A stretch of 64,000 nucleotides of DNA from Actinomycetaceae bacterium (GCA_030538185.1 JAUNUK010000004.1:186001-250000), one strand, 5' to 3'; positions 35,220 to 44,695 are shown, numbered from the stretch's first letter. Notes: generated from the letters alone by a model not told the origin. Numbers and translations are program-made.

Positions 35220-36434
35220 ATGTACCCACAATTCATGAGTCCAACCAATCTGACCCTCAAACGCGCAGCCGCAACCCTGGGTGTATTGGGTGCTGCCTCC
35301 TGGTGGGCTGGCGCGCGTGCTGCCAAACGCCCACGCCTAGAGCACTACACGCTGCCCGTTTTGGATCCGGGTGCTGCGGATCTGAAGGTCTTACATCTGG
35401 CCGACATGCATTTCTATCCTGGCCAAGAATGGCTCGTCGACTGGGTGCGAAACCTGTCTGACCTCGATTTTGACCTGGTGGTCTCCACCGGCGATAACCT
35501 GAACGACGCCAGCGGGATACCCTTACTCAAACGCGCCCTAGAACCCCTATTTGAGCGCCCCGGTTTCTTCGTTTTCGGCTCACACGACTACTACGAAACC
35601 AGCGCCGGAAACCCCCTGGCATACTTGTGGCGCCTACCCGAGGGGCAACGCGACGCCGACCCCATCGAACCGGGCACCTTGCGCCACACCCAGGAAGCCG
35701 CGGCCACATCATCTGTCGGCCCCGCCCTCGGCAATCCTGCTGACTTCGAGGTTCCCCCTTCTAGGCACGGGGCGCGCCGCCTTCCCTCCCGCCAAATCCG
35801 CAACTTCATGGCCGAGGGCGGCTGGCAAGACCTCACGAACCAGGGGGCACGTGTGGAACTAATCGACGGGCGCACGGTGGCGGCAATCGGGGTCGATGAC
35901 CCGCACATCCGCCGGGATGCCGTTCCAGGTGTGCCCGAGGGTTGGGAGGACGCGGGCGTTGTGCGCCTGGGATTGACACATGCGCCGTACAGCCGTGTGC
36001 TTGACGCTTTCGCTGGGGCTGGTGCGCAGTTGGTACTTGCGGGGCATACACATGGGGGACAAGTGTGTTTACCCTGGTTGGGGGCTTTGGTGACGAACTG
36101 CGATCTGCCTCCCGCTTTTGTTTCAGGCACCTTCCCTTGGCCGCAGCCTCTGGGTGCGGGCCGTATAGTGAAGGTTCCCGAAGACCTGCACGGGGTTGTT
36201 TCTGGCCCGGCGACAGCTGACACTTCCAATGCGCGCTTCGTTCGGGACGAAGAGGCCGCAGGTTCAAATCCGAGTCCTGCGGAAACTGCGGAACAAGCTG
36301 CGCCTCTGCAACCTGCACCAACCTACGTCCACGTCTCGAGAGGTTTGGGGACCGCGCGGGCGACTCCCTGGCGCGTTTTTTGTCCGCCACACGCGACGCT
36401 GCTCAGGCTAACCACCCGCGCAACTCACCCTTAG
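35220..36434 (+). CDS. Metallophosphoesterase with in-frame tRNA-derived segment
   Basis: A 404-residue calcineurin-like phosphoesterase with an N-terminal hydrophobic segment. Metal ligands: DMH (62-64), GDN (91-93), GSHDYYE (GNHE equivalent), LTHAP and GHTHGGQ (275-281). The conserved C-terminal strand YVHVSRGLGTA..FCPPHATLLRL is present. Between the GHTH region and that strand lies an unusual ~60-residue insert; residues 338-351 ([14 protein letters not shown]) are encoded by a 41-base exact copy of part of the tRNA-Pro gene 281 bases downstream. A second low-complexity insert lies near residues 140-190. Substrate unknown. The ATG at 35220 follows GAGGGG, eleven bases after the PBP stop. 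Confidence 0.9.
   Translation: MYPQFMSPTNLTLKRAAATLGVLGAASWWAGARAAKRPRLEHYTLPVLDPGAADLKVLHLADMHFYPGQEWLVDWVRNLSDLDFDLVVSTGDNLNDASGIPLLKRALEPLFERPGFFVFGSHDYYETSAGNPLAYLWRLPEGQRDADPIEPGTLRHTQEAAATSSVGPALGNPADFEVPPSRHGARRLPSRQIRNFMAEGGWQDLTNQGARVELIDGRTVAAIGVDDPHIRRDAVPGVPEGWEDAGVVRLGLTHAPYSRVLDAFAGAGAQLVLAGHTHGGQVCLPWLGALVTNCDLPPAFVSGTFPWPQPLGAGRIVKVPEDLHGVVSGPATADTSNARFVRDEEAAGSNPSPAETAEQAAPLQPAPTYVHVSRGLGTARATPWRVFCPPHATLLRLTTRATHP
36231..36271 (+). repeat. 41-nt exact copy of tRNA-Pro interior inside the phosphoesterase gene
   Basis: Bases 36231-36271 are identical to 36512-36552 of tRNA-Pro, covering the end of the D-arm, the whole anticodon arm, variable loop and most of the T-arm (starts GCGCGCTTCG, ends TTCAAATCC). 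It is read in frame as [14 protein letters not shown]. The acceptor end is not copied. Confidence 0.95.
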
Positions 36435-36441
36435 GATGCGG

Positions 36442-36471
36442 TTTCACTTGGGAGCCCGCCCTCGGCTATAC
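36442..36471 (+). promoter_or_regulatory. Probable tRNA-Pro promoter
   Basis: TTCACT (36442-36447) and TATACT (36466-36471) are 18 bases apart, 18 bases before the tRNA. A CGCCCTCGG motif copy lies in the spacer, touching the -10 box. Confidence 0.5.
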
Positions 36472-36489
36472 TTCCAAGGTTGCAAGGCA

Positions 36490-36556
<67 letters not shown>

Positions 36557-36563
<7 letters not shown>

Positions 36564-36610
36564 CAGTTAGAAAAACCCCACTGACGTGGGGTTTTTCTAA
36601 CTGTCGGGGT
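36557..36610. terminator. Terminator that shares its stem with the tRNA 3' end
   Basis: A perfect 25-pair inverted repeat, arms 36557-36581 and 36586-36610, with GTGGGGTTTTT on the right side. The left arm begins inside the tRNA acceptor strand (ACCCCG), so the terminator hairpin can compete with the tRNA acceptor stem until processing. Confidence 0.85.
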
Positions 36611-36627
36611 ACACGCAGTATTTATTT

Positions 36628-36729
36628 GCGCGCCGCCGCCCCTGCGGCGCGCGGCAGTGTTTAATTGCGCCGCGCTAATCCGCGGCGCGTCACTCGCGAA
36701 GAATCGGAAAATGCGATTTCCGATTCTTC
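36628..36729. repeat. Run of three further hairpins after tRNA-Pro
   Basis: GCGCGCCGC/GCGGCGCGC (36628-36636, 36644-36652), GCGCCGCG/CGCGGCGC (36667-36674, 36681-36688) and GAAGAATCGGAAA/TTTCCGATTCTTC (36698-36710, 36717-36729) follow one another. The last is a perfect 13-pair stem. No gene is seen between 36564 and 37016. Confidence 0.75.
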
Positions 36730-36876
36730 TATTTCACAAGACTCCGGGCAGAGCCTGACTTAGAAACTGCGCGTAGATGTCCGCTTACTTTACATTTCAA
36801 CACTTCGCCCTCGGCAAAGCACCGACAAAACCCGAGCCAACAACAGTATCCCACCTGCGCAAACGTGTGTTTTCCC

Positions 36877-36905
36877 TTGACATTTCGGGGGGTTACACCT
36901 AAATT
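36877..36905 (+). promoter_or_regulatory. Promoter of the BCCT operon
   Basis: TTGACA (36877-36882), a 17-base spacer and TAAATT (36900-36905): a near-consensus housekeeping promoter about 110 bases before the GTG at 37017. Confidence 0.75.
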
Positions 36906-37016
36906 GGGAGTCACTTAATGCCCTACTGAGCAGCGGGCATATGAACTCACCCAGGGATCAGAGCAACGGTGATTTCGATCGCTGAATAGCGCTCTTAATC
37001 TCGATGAGGAGACACC

Positions 37017-38606
37017 GTGGGTAAGATTCGACATATCGCGTTCTGGCCACCCGTAATTTTGTTTCTTGCCGCTGCTGTACTGAACTTCGTCAAGCCCGAC
37101 ACCTTCACCGCCTTTGTTTCTACGGCTAACGATTGGCTCATTTCTAATCTTGCGTGGGCTTTTAGCCTTGGGGTTATAGCTATGCTCGGCGTAGTTATTT
37201 GGTTGATGTTTTCCTCATTCGGCAATGTGCGCATCGGGGGCAGAGACGCAGCCCCCATGCTGGATACGGCACGCTACTTCTCAATCACGTTGACCAGCAT
37301 CATCGCAATCGGGATCTTGTTTTGGGCGACTGCCGAGCCCTTGAGACACTTTGCCACCCCTCCTGAATCTTTGAATATAGAACCCCAATCCCCTCAAGCG
37401 ATGGTCTTCTCTGTTTCGACGCTATATACACATTGGGGATTCCTGCCACTGGCGATCTATGCAATCCCCTCCATCACTTTTGCGTTTTGTTACTACAACA
37501 TGAAGGGCCCATATTCTATTGGCGCAACCCTCTTACCTTTACTTCGCAAACCCTTGAAGCCTGCAACGGCGCAAGGACTTGACGCCATCGTCATGTACTC
37601 CCTCATCGCAGGGATGGCGGCATCACTGGCTACCGGGGTTCTATCCATTAGCGGAGGCCTCGAATATCTCACCGGCTGGCAAAGCAGTCTACTTACCTGG
37701 GCTCTGGTCGATGCGGCAGTCGTCTGTACCTTTGTGATCTCTTCTGTCGCTGGCCTACTCAAAGGCATCAGGCGCCTATCGGAAACAAATACGATTATTT
37801 TTATTGTTCTTTTCGTTTTTGTACTCGTCGTTGGCCCCACATCTTTCGTGCTAAACCTAGGCGCCGAGGCCTTCGCACATCACCTTGCTAATTTCTTCCC
37901 AAGCGCCGCATTCACAGGGGCAGCCGCCAACGATCCCTGGGCAGGCTGGTGGACGATTTTCTACTGGTGCAACTGGTTAGCGTGGGCGCCCATTTCCGGA
38001 ATGTTCCTTGGCCGCATCTCCTACGGTCAGACAGTGCGCAAAGCACTCATGATCCAGTTTGTTGCCCCGGCAGTCTTCGACATCGTCTGGATTGGAATCT
38101 GGTCAGGGGCAGCTCTGCGAATGGATATTGACACAGGTGGAGCCCTAATAGCCAAACTAGAACAGGGCCCGGAGTACACGGTTTACGAGTTTCTATCCAG
38201 GTATCCCCTCGTCGCTATCACGATACCCATCTTCATCTTCGTAACTTTCTTGTCCTACGTCACGGGAGCCGACGCCTACACCACGACCCTGGGGGCCATG
38301 TCGACCGATGGCTTGGCCCCCGAGAACCCCGAACCACCGTGGCCTTTGAAACTTTTTTGGGGTGGCCTCATCGGGGTTATTGCCTGGATCATGCTGGCAT
38401 CTTCCGGGGTTGATGGCATCAAGATCCTCTCCAACCTGGGCGGCCTACCGGCATTAATCCTGGGGCTTGCCATGACCGTTTCTGTCATCCGCATTGCGCG
38501 CAATCCTTCTCGTTTCGATGTGAGAAAAGAAGACTACGACGAACACGGATACCCCATTCCTTCCGCAACAAAGAAGGCTACGATGCTCGAAGAGGTGCCC
38601 TCATGA
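37017..38606 (+). CDS. BCCT-family transporter
   Basis: A 529-residue, twelve-segment membrane protein of the betaine/carnitine/choline family. The family region FYWCNWLAWAPISGMFLGRISYGQTVR is close to the BCCT signature, though the usual Trp-rich WWxxW box reads WWTIFYWCNW, so the ligand may differ from betaine. It imports a trimethylammonium-like or related organic compound by ion coupling. GAGGAG precedes the GTG. Its stop overlaps the next ATG (ATGA), tying it to the GlpP-like regulator; the BCCT gene is an addition compared with the E. coli ygc cluster. Confidence 0.9.
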   Translation: MGKIRHIAFWPPVILFLAAAVLNFVKPDTFTAFVSTANDWLISNLAWAFSLGVIAMLGVVIWLMFSSFGNVRIGGRDAAPMLDTARYFSITLTSIIAIGILFWATAEPLRHFATPPESLNIEPQSPQAMVFSVSTLYTHWGFLPLAIYAIPSITFAFCYYNMKGPYSIGATLLPLLRKPLKPATAQGLDAIVMYSLIAGMAASLATGVLSISGGLEYLTGWQSSLLTWALVDAAVVCTFVISSVAGLLKGIRRLSETNTIIFIVLFVFVLVVGPTSFVLNLGAEAFAHHLANFFPSAAFTGAAANDPWAGWWTIFYWCNWLAWAPISGMFLGRISYGQTVRKALMIQFVAPAVFDIVWIGIWSGAALRMDIDTGGALIAKLEQGPEYTVYEFLSRYPLVAITIPIFIFVTFLSYVTGADAYTTTLGAMSTDGLAPENPEPPWPLKLFWGGLIGVIAWIMLASSGVDGIKILSNLGGLPALILGLAMTVSVIRIARNPSRFDVRKEDYDEHGYPIPSATKKATMLEEVPS

Positions 38607-39223
38607 ACCGATCCAGAACAACCCCCAACAAAAGAAAAACCATACTTCCTCTTTTGCAATCCAGCCCGATCATTGCCAGCGCAAAAGATGAAGCAGGACT
38701 AGCCCGCGCCTTGGCTTCCGAGTGTCAAACCGTCTTTATTCTTTACGGAAGCATCTTGACCATCGGCGATATTATCGGTCGAGTAAAAGCAACCGGACGC
38801 AACGCCTTTATCAATGTGGATATGGTGGACGGATTATCCACCCGCCCTGCAGCCAGTAAATTCATTCATTACATGACCGCTGTCGATGGCATCTTGAGCT
38901 CAAAAGCTCCAGTCGTTCGGGCCGCCAGAGAACAAGGCCTGCTTACGGTTATGCGGCTGTTCATGATCGATTCTTTTGCCTACGACCAAATGGTCGATCA
39001 GGTTGCCGCCTCCCAGGCACACGCTGTAGAGGTCCTGCCAGGATGTATTCCCAGAGTTATCACCTGGATCCGCGAAGACATTAATCTGCCCATTGTGGCC
39101 GGTGGGCTGGTTTGTGATGAGGCAGATGTACACGCGGCCTTCGACGCAGGTGCAGCAGCAGTCGCGTCCTCCAACGCCGACGTGATAGCACTGGCCGGAA
39201 AAACCGGCCTCACAACCCCATAA
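38603..39223 (+). CDS. GlpP-family antiterminator (YgcP-like)
   Basis: A 206-residue GlpP-type protein: LLQSSPIIASAKDEAGL start, then VFILYGSILTIGDII, NVDMVDGLSTRP, and a TIM-barrel-like end LPIVAGGLVCDEADV..ASSNADVI. GlpP binds glycerol-3-phosphate and prevents premature termination in glp leaders. Here the next gene is preceded by a leader with an intrinsic terminator, so this protein probably antiterminates its own cluster in response to a phosphorylated intermediate, perhaps the product of the FGGY kinase. Overlaps the BCCT stop by four bases. Confidence 0.88.
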   Translation: MNRSRTTPNKRKTILPLLQSSPIIASAKDEAGLARALASECQTVFILYGSILTIGDIIGRVKATGRNAFINVDMVDGLSTRPAASKFIHYMTAVDGILSSKAPVVRAAREQGLLTVMRLFMIDSFAYDQMVDQVAASQAHAVEVLPGCIPRVITWIREDINLPIVAGGLVCDEADVHAAFDAGAAAVASSNADVIALAGKTGLTTP

Positions 39224-39253
39224 CCTCACAACTCCAACCAATAATTAAACTGC

Positions 39254-39358
39254 TTGACATGTGCCGCAACCTCAGGCACACTTCAAGAACAATCTAATAG
39301 CGGCTAGGCCGCATCTCAGAGCGAAGAGAACAGTTTTCACAACTGTTCTCTTTTTTTG
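39254..39358 (+). promoter_or_regulatory. Promoter and terminator-containing leader upstream of the MFS gene
   Basis: TTGACA (39254-39259) starts a ~140-base leader. AGAGAACAGTT (39325-39335) pairs with AACTGTTCTCT (39341-39351) and is followed by eight T. A CGGCTAGGCCG dyad (39301-39311) precedes it and could take part in an alternative fold. This is the layout of a GlpP-controlled antitermination leader, and a GlpP-type gene lies directly upstream. Confidence 0.8.
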
Positions 39359-39397
39359 TTCCAGTTTGTCGACACAGCTATACAAAGGAGTAGCCCT

Positions 39398-40690
39398 GTG
39401 AGTACAGCACAAAAATGGCTTAGCTTTCTCATCCTGGCCATGACAGGCGGCATCGTCTTCCAGGTCGGATACATCCGTTACGTTTTTTGGGAACCAACCT
39501 TCACTGCACTCAATCTGTCGGCGCAGGACTACGGAAACATTATTTCCGTTTACGGTGCCGTAGCAATGGTTTGTTACTTCATTGGCGGATGGTTTTCAGA
39601 CCGCTTTTCACCTAAAGCCCTTATTGCTGTTGCAATGATCGGGACGGGATTAATCGACTGGTGGATAGCCCTGGCTCCCGGCTATTTCGCAACCCTGATC
39701 GCCCACATCATTATGGCTTTCTTGGGTATGGGTCTCTACTGGTCAGCCTTGGTGAAGTCCATCGGTCTGCTAGGAACCGACAAAGAACAGGGCCGAATGT
39801 TTGGCTACCTGGAAGGCGTTCGCGGAGTCGTGTCCACCATCGTCGGTTTTATTGGGGCCGCCGTCGTCGCAGCAGCCGTTGAAGCCGCTATGGGCGTTTT
39901 GTGGCTCATTAAGCTCTACGGAGTCTTGGCAGTCATCTTGGGCGTCTTGGTCTATTTCGTTGTCAAAGAAGACAAGGAAGCCCTGGCCGGCGCTGAACGC
40001 AGCACCGTGACCCTCAGGCAACTGCTCAACGCCATGAAAAACCCTTACACCTGGCTCATCGGTGGCACAATCATGTGCATCTACTGCGCTTACACCTGTC
40101 TGGGCTACTTCTCTCCACTGCTGCAACACAAGTTCGGCATGGGCGCAGGCATTATCGCAGCCATTGGCGTCATTAGAACCTACGTCTTCCAGTTCGTCGC
40201 AGGTCCGGCCTCGGGTCTAATCGTTGACAAGGTCGCCAAATCGACACCTCGATTCTTGGGCTGGATGTTCTCTGGCTCCATCGTTGTTCTGGGCATCTTC
40301 CTGGTCTTGCCCCGCAATAACTCGATGGTCTGGGTCGCAGTCGCCCTCATGTTCCTCCTAACCTTGGCTGTTTTCGCCTGTCGCGGTGTCTATTGGGCAA
40401 CCGTCGGCGAGGTAAACGTAACCCCCGTCGAGCGTGGCGGAATGATCGGCTTAGCCTCTGGTATGGCCTATCTGCCAGATGCATTCTTGCCTTCTCTAGC
40501 CGCATGGTGGATTGGAGATCCCTCCGCGACACCTGCCATCCCTGAACACGGCGGCGGCTACACAACAATGTTCTTCTTCCTTATCGCAATGTGCGTCATC
40601 GGCATCGTGTTGACCCAGGTCACTCGCCGTTACCATGCAAAACGCTTGGCAGCTGGCCTCGATCAACCGGTTCTCGCCACGACCGAATAA
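39398..40690 (+). CDS. MFS transporter (YqcE/YgcS-like)
   Basis: A 430-residue, twelve-segment major facilitator with FSDRFSPKALIAVAMIGTG in the first signature loop. The gene is in a cluster with an SDR, an FAD oxidase and an FGGY kinase, matching the E. coli ygc set, where a comparable MFS is found. It probably imports the sugar, polyol or sugar-acid that the cluster degrades. The GTG at 39398 is preceded by AAAGGAG; the earlier frame start would fall inside the leader terminator. Confidence 0.87.
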   Translation: MSTAQKWLSFLILAMTGGIVFQVGYIRYVFWEPTFTALNLSAQDYGNIISVYGAVAMVCYFIGGWFSDRFSPKALIAVAMIGTGLIDWWIALAPGYFATLIAHIIMAFLGMGLYWSALVKSIGLLGTDKEQGRMFGYLEGVRGVVSTIVGFIGAAVVAAAVEAAMGVLWLIKLYGVLAVILGVLVYFVVKEDKEALAGAERSTVTLRQLLNAMKNPYTWLIGGTIMCIYCAYTCLGYFSPLLQHKFGMGAGIIAAIGVIRTYVFQFVAGPASGLIVDKVAKSTPRFLGWMFSGSIVVLGIFLVLPRNNSMVWVAVALMFLLTLAVFACRGVYWATVGEVNVTPVERGGMIGLASGMAYLPDAFLPSLAAWWIGDPSATPAIPEHGGGYTTMFFFLIAMCVIGIVLTQVTRRYHAKRLAAGLDQPVLATTE

Positions 40691-40743
40691 CGACCAAATA
40701 ACTACCACATAGCAGCCAACCAACACCACAAGAAAGATCACCT

Positions 40744-41520
40744 ATGCATATCACCGACTTCAACATGGATTTCTTTTCGCTCAAAGGGAAAAACGCTATC
40801 GTCACCGGGGGTAACTCTGGTTTGGGCACAGCGTTTTCCTTGGCTTTGGCCAAAGCGGGGGCAAACGTTATGGCACCCTCCTTTTCCGGTTCCGACGAGG
40901 AGGTTCGTTCATTGGTCGAGGCCGAGGGCGTCCGCTTCGAATTCCTCGAGATTGATTTGGTCCAGCCCAAGGCACCCAAGAAAGTCATTGACGAGTGTAT
41001 TTCTCGGCTGGGTTCCGTTGACATCATCGTTAACTCTGCCGGCATCTGTAACCTGGCGACCGTTGAAGAGTTCGGCCGCGAGCAGTGGGATCCCATGATC
41101 GCCATTAACCTCACGGCGGCTTTCGAACTGTCCTTCGAGGCAGTCCCGCATATGATCGCTCAAAAAAGCGGGAAGATCATCAACATTGCCTCGATGTTCT
41201 CTTTCCTTGGCGGCCAGTGGTCACCCGCATACGCGGCAACCAAGCACGCCATCGTCGGTTTCACCAAGGCGTACTGTGATGAACTGGCACAGCACAATAT
41301 TCAGGTCAACGCGATTGCTCCCGGGTATTTTGCCACCGCCATCACAGAGGCTACTCGCAACGATCCAAAACGTAACCAAACCGTCCTTGACCACATCCCA
41401 GCTAACCGCTGGGGCGACGTGGCCGATTTGATGGGGCCTGTCGTCTTCTTGGCCAGCCCGGCCAGTGACTACGTCAATGGTTACACCGTTGCCGTTGACG
41501 GCGGCTACCTCGTCAGATAA
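40744..41520 (+). CDS. Short-chain dehydrogenase/reductase (YgcW-like)
   Basis: A 258-residue classical SDR: cofactor motif TGGNSGLG, structural NSAGI, catalytic Ser in NIASMFSFLGG and YAATK (Tyr-x3-Lys). Asp/Glu residues after the second strand are not obvious, so NAD or NADP preference is uncertain. Relatives are named gluconate or deoxygluconate dehydrogenases. It lies between the MFS and FAD oxidase genes of a catabolic operon. Confidence 0.9.
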   Translation: MHITDFNMDFFSLKGKNAIVTGGNSGLGTAFSLALAKAGANVMAPSFSGSDEEVRSLVEAEGVRFEFLEIDLVQPKAPKKVIDECISRLGSVDIIVNSAGICNLATVEEFGREQWDPMIAINLTAAFELSFEAVPHMIAQKSGKIINIASMFSFLGGQWSPAYAATKHAIVGFTKAYCDELAQHNIQVNAIAPGYFATAITEATRNDPKRNQTVLDHIPANRWGDVADLMGPVVFLASPASDYVNGYTVAVDGGYLVR

Positions 41521-41603
41521 ACACCTCGGCCAGCAAGCCAGACAGACAACCAGCCAGCAAGCCCAACAACTAGACAGAAAACAGATACACAGGAGCACCT
41601 AAA

Positions 41604-43055
41604 ATGACCAGTCTCGATCGCGAAAGCATCGTTTCACGCCTCATCGACATCCTCGGAGAGGAAAAAGTAAACACCTCTGAGAAGGCCATTAAGTTTACAA
41701 GCGTGGACCGCTTCAAAAAATACCAATCAGTCCATGGAATCTTTAACGGGCCTTTTCCTTCGGCTATTGCATACCCTGCATCACCGCAGGAAGTCTCTCA
41801 GGTGCTTTCTTTCGCAAACGAACACGGAATCAATGTTGTTCCCCGCACAGGCGGAACCGGTACCGAGGGCGGACTCGAGGTCAGAGTCGAAAACTCCATC
41901 GTCCTCGACGGTTCGAAAATGAACAAGATCCTCAGCATCGATCCTGTCAATATGATGGCCACTGTCCAGTGTGGGGTAAAACTTCAAGACCTAGAAGATG
42001 CGTGCCGCGAACAGGGGTTGACGACAGGCAACTCACCTCAATCCAAGCCCTTGGCTCAACTGGGCGGTCTAGTCGCCACGAGGTCTATCGGACAGTTGTC
42101 AACCCTCTACGGCGCAATCGAAGACATGGTTGTCGGCTTGGAGGCGGTGTTCCCCAACGGGGACATTTCAAAGATCAAGTCCATTCCCCGTCGCGCATGC
42201 GGCCCGGATATACGCCACATCATTATTGGTAACGAGGGCGCTATCTGTTTCATCACCGAGGTCACCGTAAAACTGTTCAGATACACCCCTGAAAACAATC
42301 GATTCCGCGGTTACCTGGTTGACAGCATGGATGATGGTCTCAATGTGCTCCGTCAGGTTGTTACGGATGGCTTTAGGCCTTCTGTGTGCCGTGTCTATTC
42401 TGAAGAGGACGCCCGTCAGCATTTCGACCACTTCTACAAAGACAAATGCGTCTTACTGTTCATGGCCGAGGGGCCAAAATCTATCGTTGAAGCCACTATC
42501 AGCGAGATTGAGGACGCAGTGAAGGCGATACCCCATGAATCAGTCGATCCGAAACTCATCGAGGACTGGTTCAACAACCTCAACTGGGGTCTGGACAAGA
42601 TCCTGGCAGAACAACAATGGATGCTGGAAAAAAAGAACCTGGGCTACACCACCGAAGTTTCCGCCGACTGGTCACAGGTCACCGAGCTGTATCACTCGGT
42701 AATGCAACGAGTCCGTGAAGAATTCCCCCGCGCGGCAGACCTGACCATGCTGGGCGCGCACTCGTCCCACAGTTATCAAACCGGAACGAACCTGTATTTC
42801 GTTTACGACTACAACATTAACTGCGACCCGGTTGATGAAATCGACGAATACCACATCCCGATCAACGCAATTGTCGTAGAGGAGGCACTGCGTCTTGGCG
42901 GCTCGATGGTTCACCACCACGGCATCGGCAAATACCGCACCCAGTGGACGAAGGAAGAACATGGCTCGGCCTACCCGCTGCTGAAAGGACTAAAGGAGCA
43001 CTTCGATCCCAAGGGAATCATGAACCTGGGCACTATCTATCCGGTGGAATCATGA
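41604..43055 (+). CDS. FAD-linked oxidase (YgcU-like, FAD_binding_4)
   Basis: A 483-residue protein of the vanillyl-alcohol oxidase/glycolate oxidase type. The FAD-binding N-terminal domain has NVVPRTGGTGTEGG and NSPQSKPLAQLGG; the C-terminal cap ends in VEEALRLGGSMVHHHGIGKYR. Length matches E. coli YgcU (about 484 residues by memory). It probably oxidises an alcohol or hydroxy acid group of the cluster substrate. AGGAG precedes the ATG, and the stop overlaps the kinase start (ATGA). Confidence 0.9.
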   Translation: MTSLDRESIVSRLIDILGEEKVNTSEKAIKFTSVDRFKKYQSVHGIFNGPFPSAIAYPASPQEVSQVLSFANEHGINVVPRTGGTGTEGGLEVRVENSIVLDGSKMNKILSIDPVNMMATVQCGVKLQDLEDACREQGLTTGNSPQSKPLAQLGGLVATRSIGQLSTLYGAIEDMVVGLEAVFPNGDISKIKSIPRRACGPDIRHIIIGNEGAICFITEVTVKLFRYTPENNRFRGYLVDSMDDGLNVLRQVVTDGFRPSVCRVYSEEDARQHFDHFYKDKCVLLFMAEGPKSIVEATISEIEDAVKAIPHESVDPKLIEDWFNNLNWGLDKILAEQQWMLEKKNLGYTTEVSADWSQVTELYHSVMQRVREEFPRAADLTMLGAHSSHSYQTGTNLYFVYDYNINCDPVDEIDEYHIPINAIVVEEALRLGGSMVHHHGIGKYRTQWTKEEHGSAYPLLKGLKEHFDPKGIMNLGTIYPVES

Positions 43056-44470
43056 AATACATCATCGGTATAGATAACGGCTCTCAAAGCACGAAGGTCA
43101 CCATCTTTGACCTGCATGGCACCCCTGTCGCATCGGGCCGCCAAGCCTTGCGCCCGAACTACACGCCGAGTCCCGGGATCGTGGAACACCCGCATGACGA
43201 TCTTTGGGAATCAATCCAGGTTGCCTCTAGGCAGGCCATGGCCGAATTTAGCGGAAACAAGGACGACATTATCGGCGTGGGGCTGTGCACCATACGGTTT
43301 TGCCGAGCCATGCTGAAAGCCGACGGCACCCTGGCGCATTCGGTTCTCAGCTGGATGGATGCCCGAGTGTCCAAGCCTTTCAACCCTCAAGAATTCCCAG
43401 AGGCTCAGAAAGCCACGACGTCCTCGGGCTACATCACGCACCGTCTGACCGGCCAGTTCAAGGACACGGCCGCCAACTACCAAGGAATGTGGCCCATCGA
43501 CACCGACACCTGGCAGTGGCTGCCTCCCGGCGAAGACTTCGACACCTACGGCTATCCGCGCGAGTACCTCTTCGACCTGGTCATGCCCGGAGACGTCCTC
43601 GGCTATGTCACCGCGGAAGCCAGCAAGGCAACCGGCCTGCCCGCCACCCTCCCCGTCATCGCCACCTCCAATGACAAGGCAGTCGAGGCTTTGGGCTCTG
43701 GCCTGCGCGAAGGCGATGTCCTCATTTCTTTGGGGACATATATTGCGGGCATGGCACTGGGGACGGAAAACCGCTTGGATGCCACCGGGTTTTGGAGCAA
43801 TTTCGCTTCCACGCCTCGCGAGTACCTCTACGAAAGCCACGGCATCCGTCGCGGCATGTGGACGGTGAGCTGGGTTTGCGACGTGCTAGACAAAAAAGAC
43901 ATTGCCGAGGGCGACACGCAGAGCATCGAGGAGTACTTCAATGATCTGGCGCGCAAGGTCCCGCCCGGTTGTGATGGCTTGATGACTGTCTTGGACTGGT
44001 TGGCGCCCACCGACGCCCCTCACCGCAAGGGAGCAATCCTGGGCTTCGATGGCAGACAGGGGCGTGCGCATATGTATCGCTCGGTTTTGGAGGGTATCGC
44101 CTTGACCATGTTTGACATGGTCAAGGCCATGTCTTCAGATCTGGCCAAGCCCTTCAAGAAGGTCATCGTCGCAGGTGGCGGTTCGAATTCAGACGTGATG
44201 ATGCAGATTTTTGCCGATGTTTTCAACCTGCCGACGGTGCGCATGAGCATCAACAATGCGGCTGGACTAGGGGGAGCCATCTGCGTTGCTGCTGGCCTTG
44301 GGGTCTATACGTCTTTTGATGAGGCCATCATTCAAATGACATCGGTCGCTGAGGAATTCACGCCGAACCCGGATGCTCACAAGGTCTACCAAGCCCTGTT
44401 GCCCGCCTACCGGGCTGCTCAACCGGCATTAGATCCTGTCTTCAGGAAGAGTCACGCGGTAGTCGGATAG
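43052..44470 (+). CDS. FGGY-family carbohydrate kinase (YgcE-like)
   Basis: A 472-residue sugar kinase. The N-terminal ATP-phosphate loop is IGIDNGSQSTKVTIFD, and the C-terminal domain has LEGIALTMFDMVK and VAGGGSNSDVMMQIFADVFNLP, the FGGY signature region. It phosphorylates the sugar or polyol entering through the cluster transporters. The ATG at 43052 overlaps the oxidase stop; the longer frame from 42944 is only antisense-free overlap. It is the last gene of the cluster, followed by a large inverted repeat. Confidence 0.92.
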   Translation: MKYIIGIDNGSQSTKVTIFDLHGTPVASGRQALRPNYTPSPGIVEHPHDDLWESIQVASRQAMAEFSGNKDDIIGVGLCTIRFCRAMLKADGTLAHSVLSWMDARVSKPFNPQEFPEAQKATTSSGYITHRLTGQFKDTAANYQGMWPIDTDTWQWLPPGEDFDTYGYPREYLFDLVMPGDVLGYVTAEASKATGLPATLPVIATSNDKAVEALGSGLREGDVLISLGTYIAGMALGTENRLDATGFWSNFASTPREYLYESHGIRRGMWTVSWVCDVLDKKDIAEGDTQSIEEYFNDLARKVPPGCDGLMTVLDWLAPTDAPHRKGAILGFDGRQGRAHMYRSVLEGIALTMFDMVKAMSSDLAKPFKKVIVAGGGSNSDVMMQIFADVFNLPTVRMSINNAAGLGGAICVAAGLGVYTSFDEAIIQMTSVAEEFTPNPDAHKVYQALLPAYRAAQPALDPVFRKSHAVVG

Positions 44471-44494
44471 CTCGCAGTTCTTGATTTCTACTTT

Positions 44495-44578
44495 GCTTTG
44501 CTAAGGGGTAAGCGACGTTGGCAGCACCAACTTAGGTCACCAACAAGGTCACCAACGTCCAACGCCCCTTAGCAAAGC
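44495..44578. terminator. Large nested inverted repeat after the kinase gene
   Basis: GCTTTGCTAAGGGG (44495-44508) pairs perfectly with 44565-44578; inside it CGACGTTGG and CCAACGTC pair, around two direct copies of GGTCACCAAC. No T-run. It probably ends the catabolic operon. Confidence 0.7.
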
Positions 44579-44695
44579 ACCCACCGACAACTTCGATGCC
44601 CTATCGCCCACCGCTCACCGTCTGCCGAGCAATTAGGACCAATCTCCCACCTGATAGTGCCCTCCAAAGAGCGGCGAACAGCCTAGATTAAAGGT

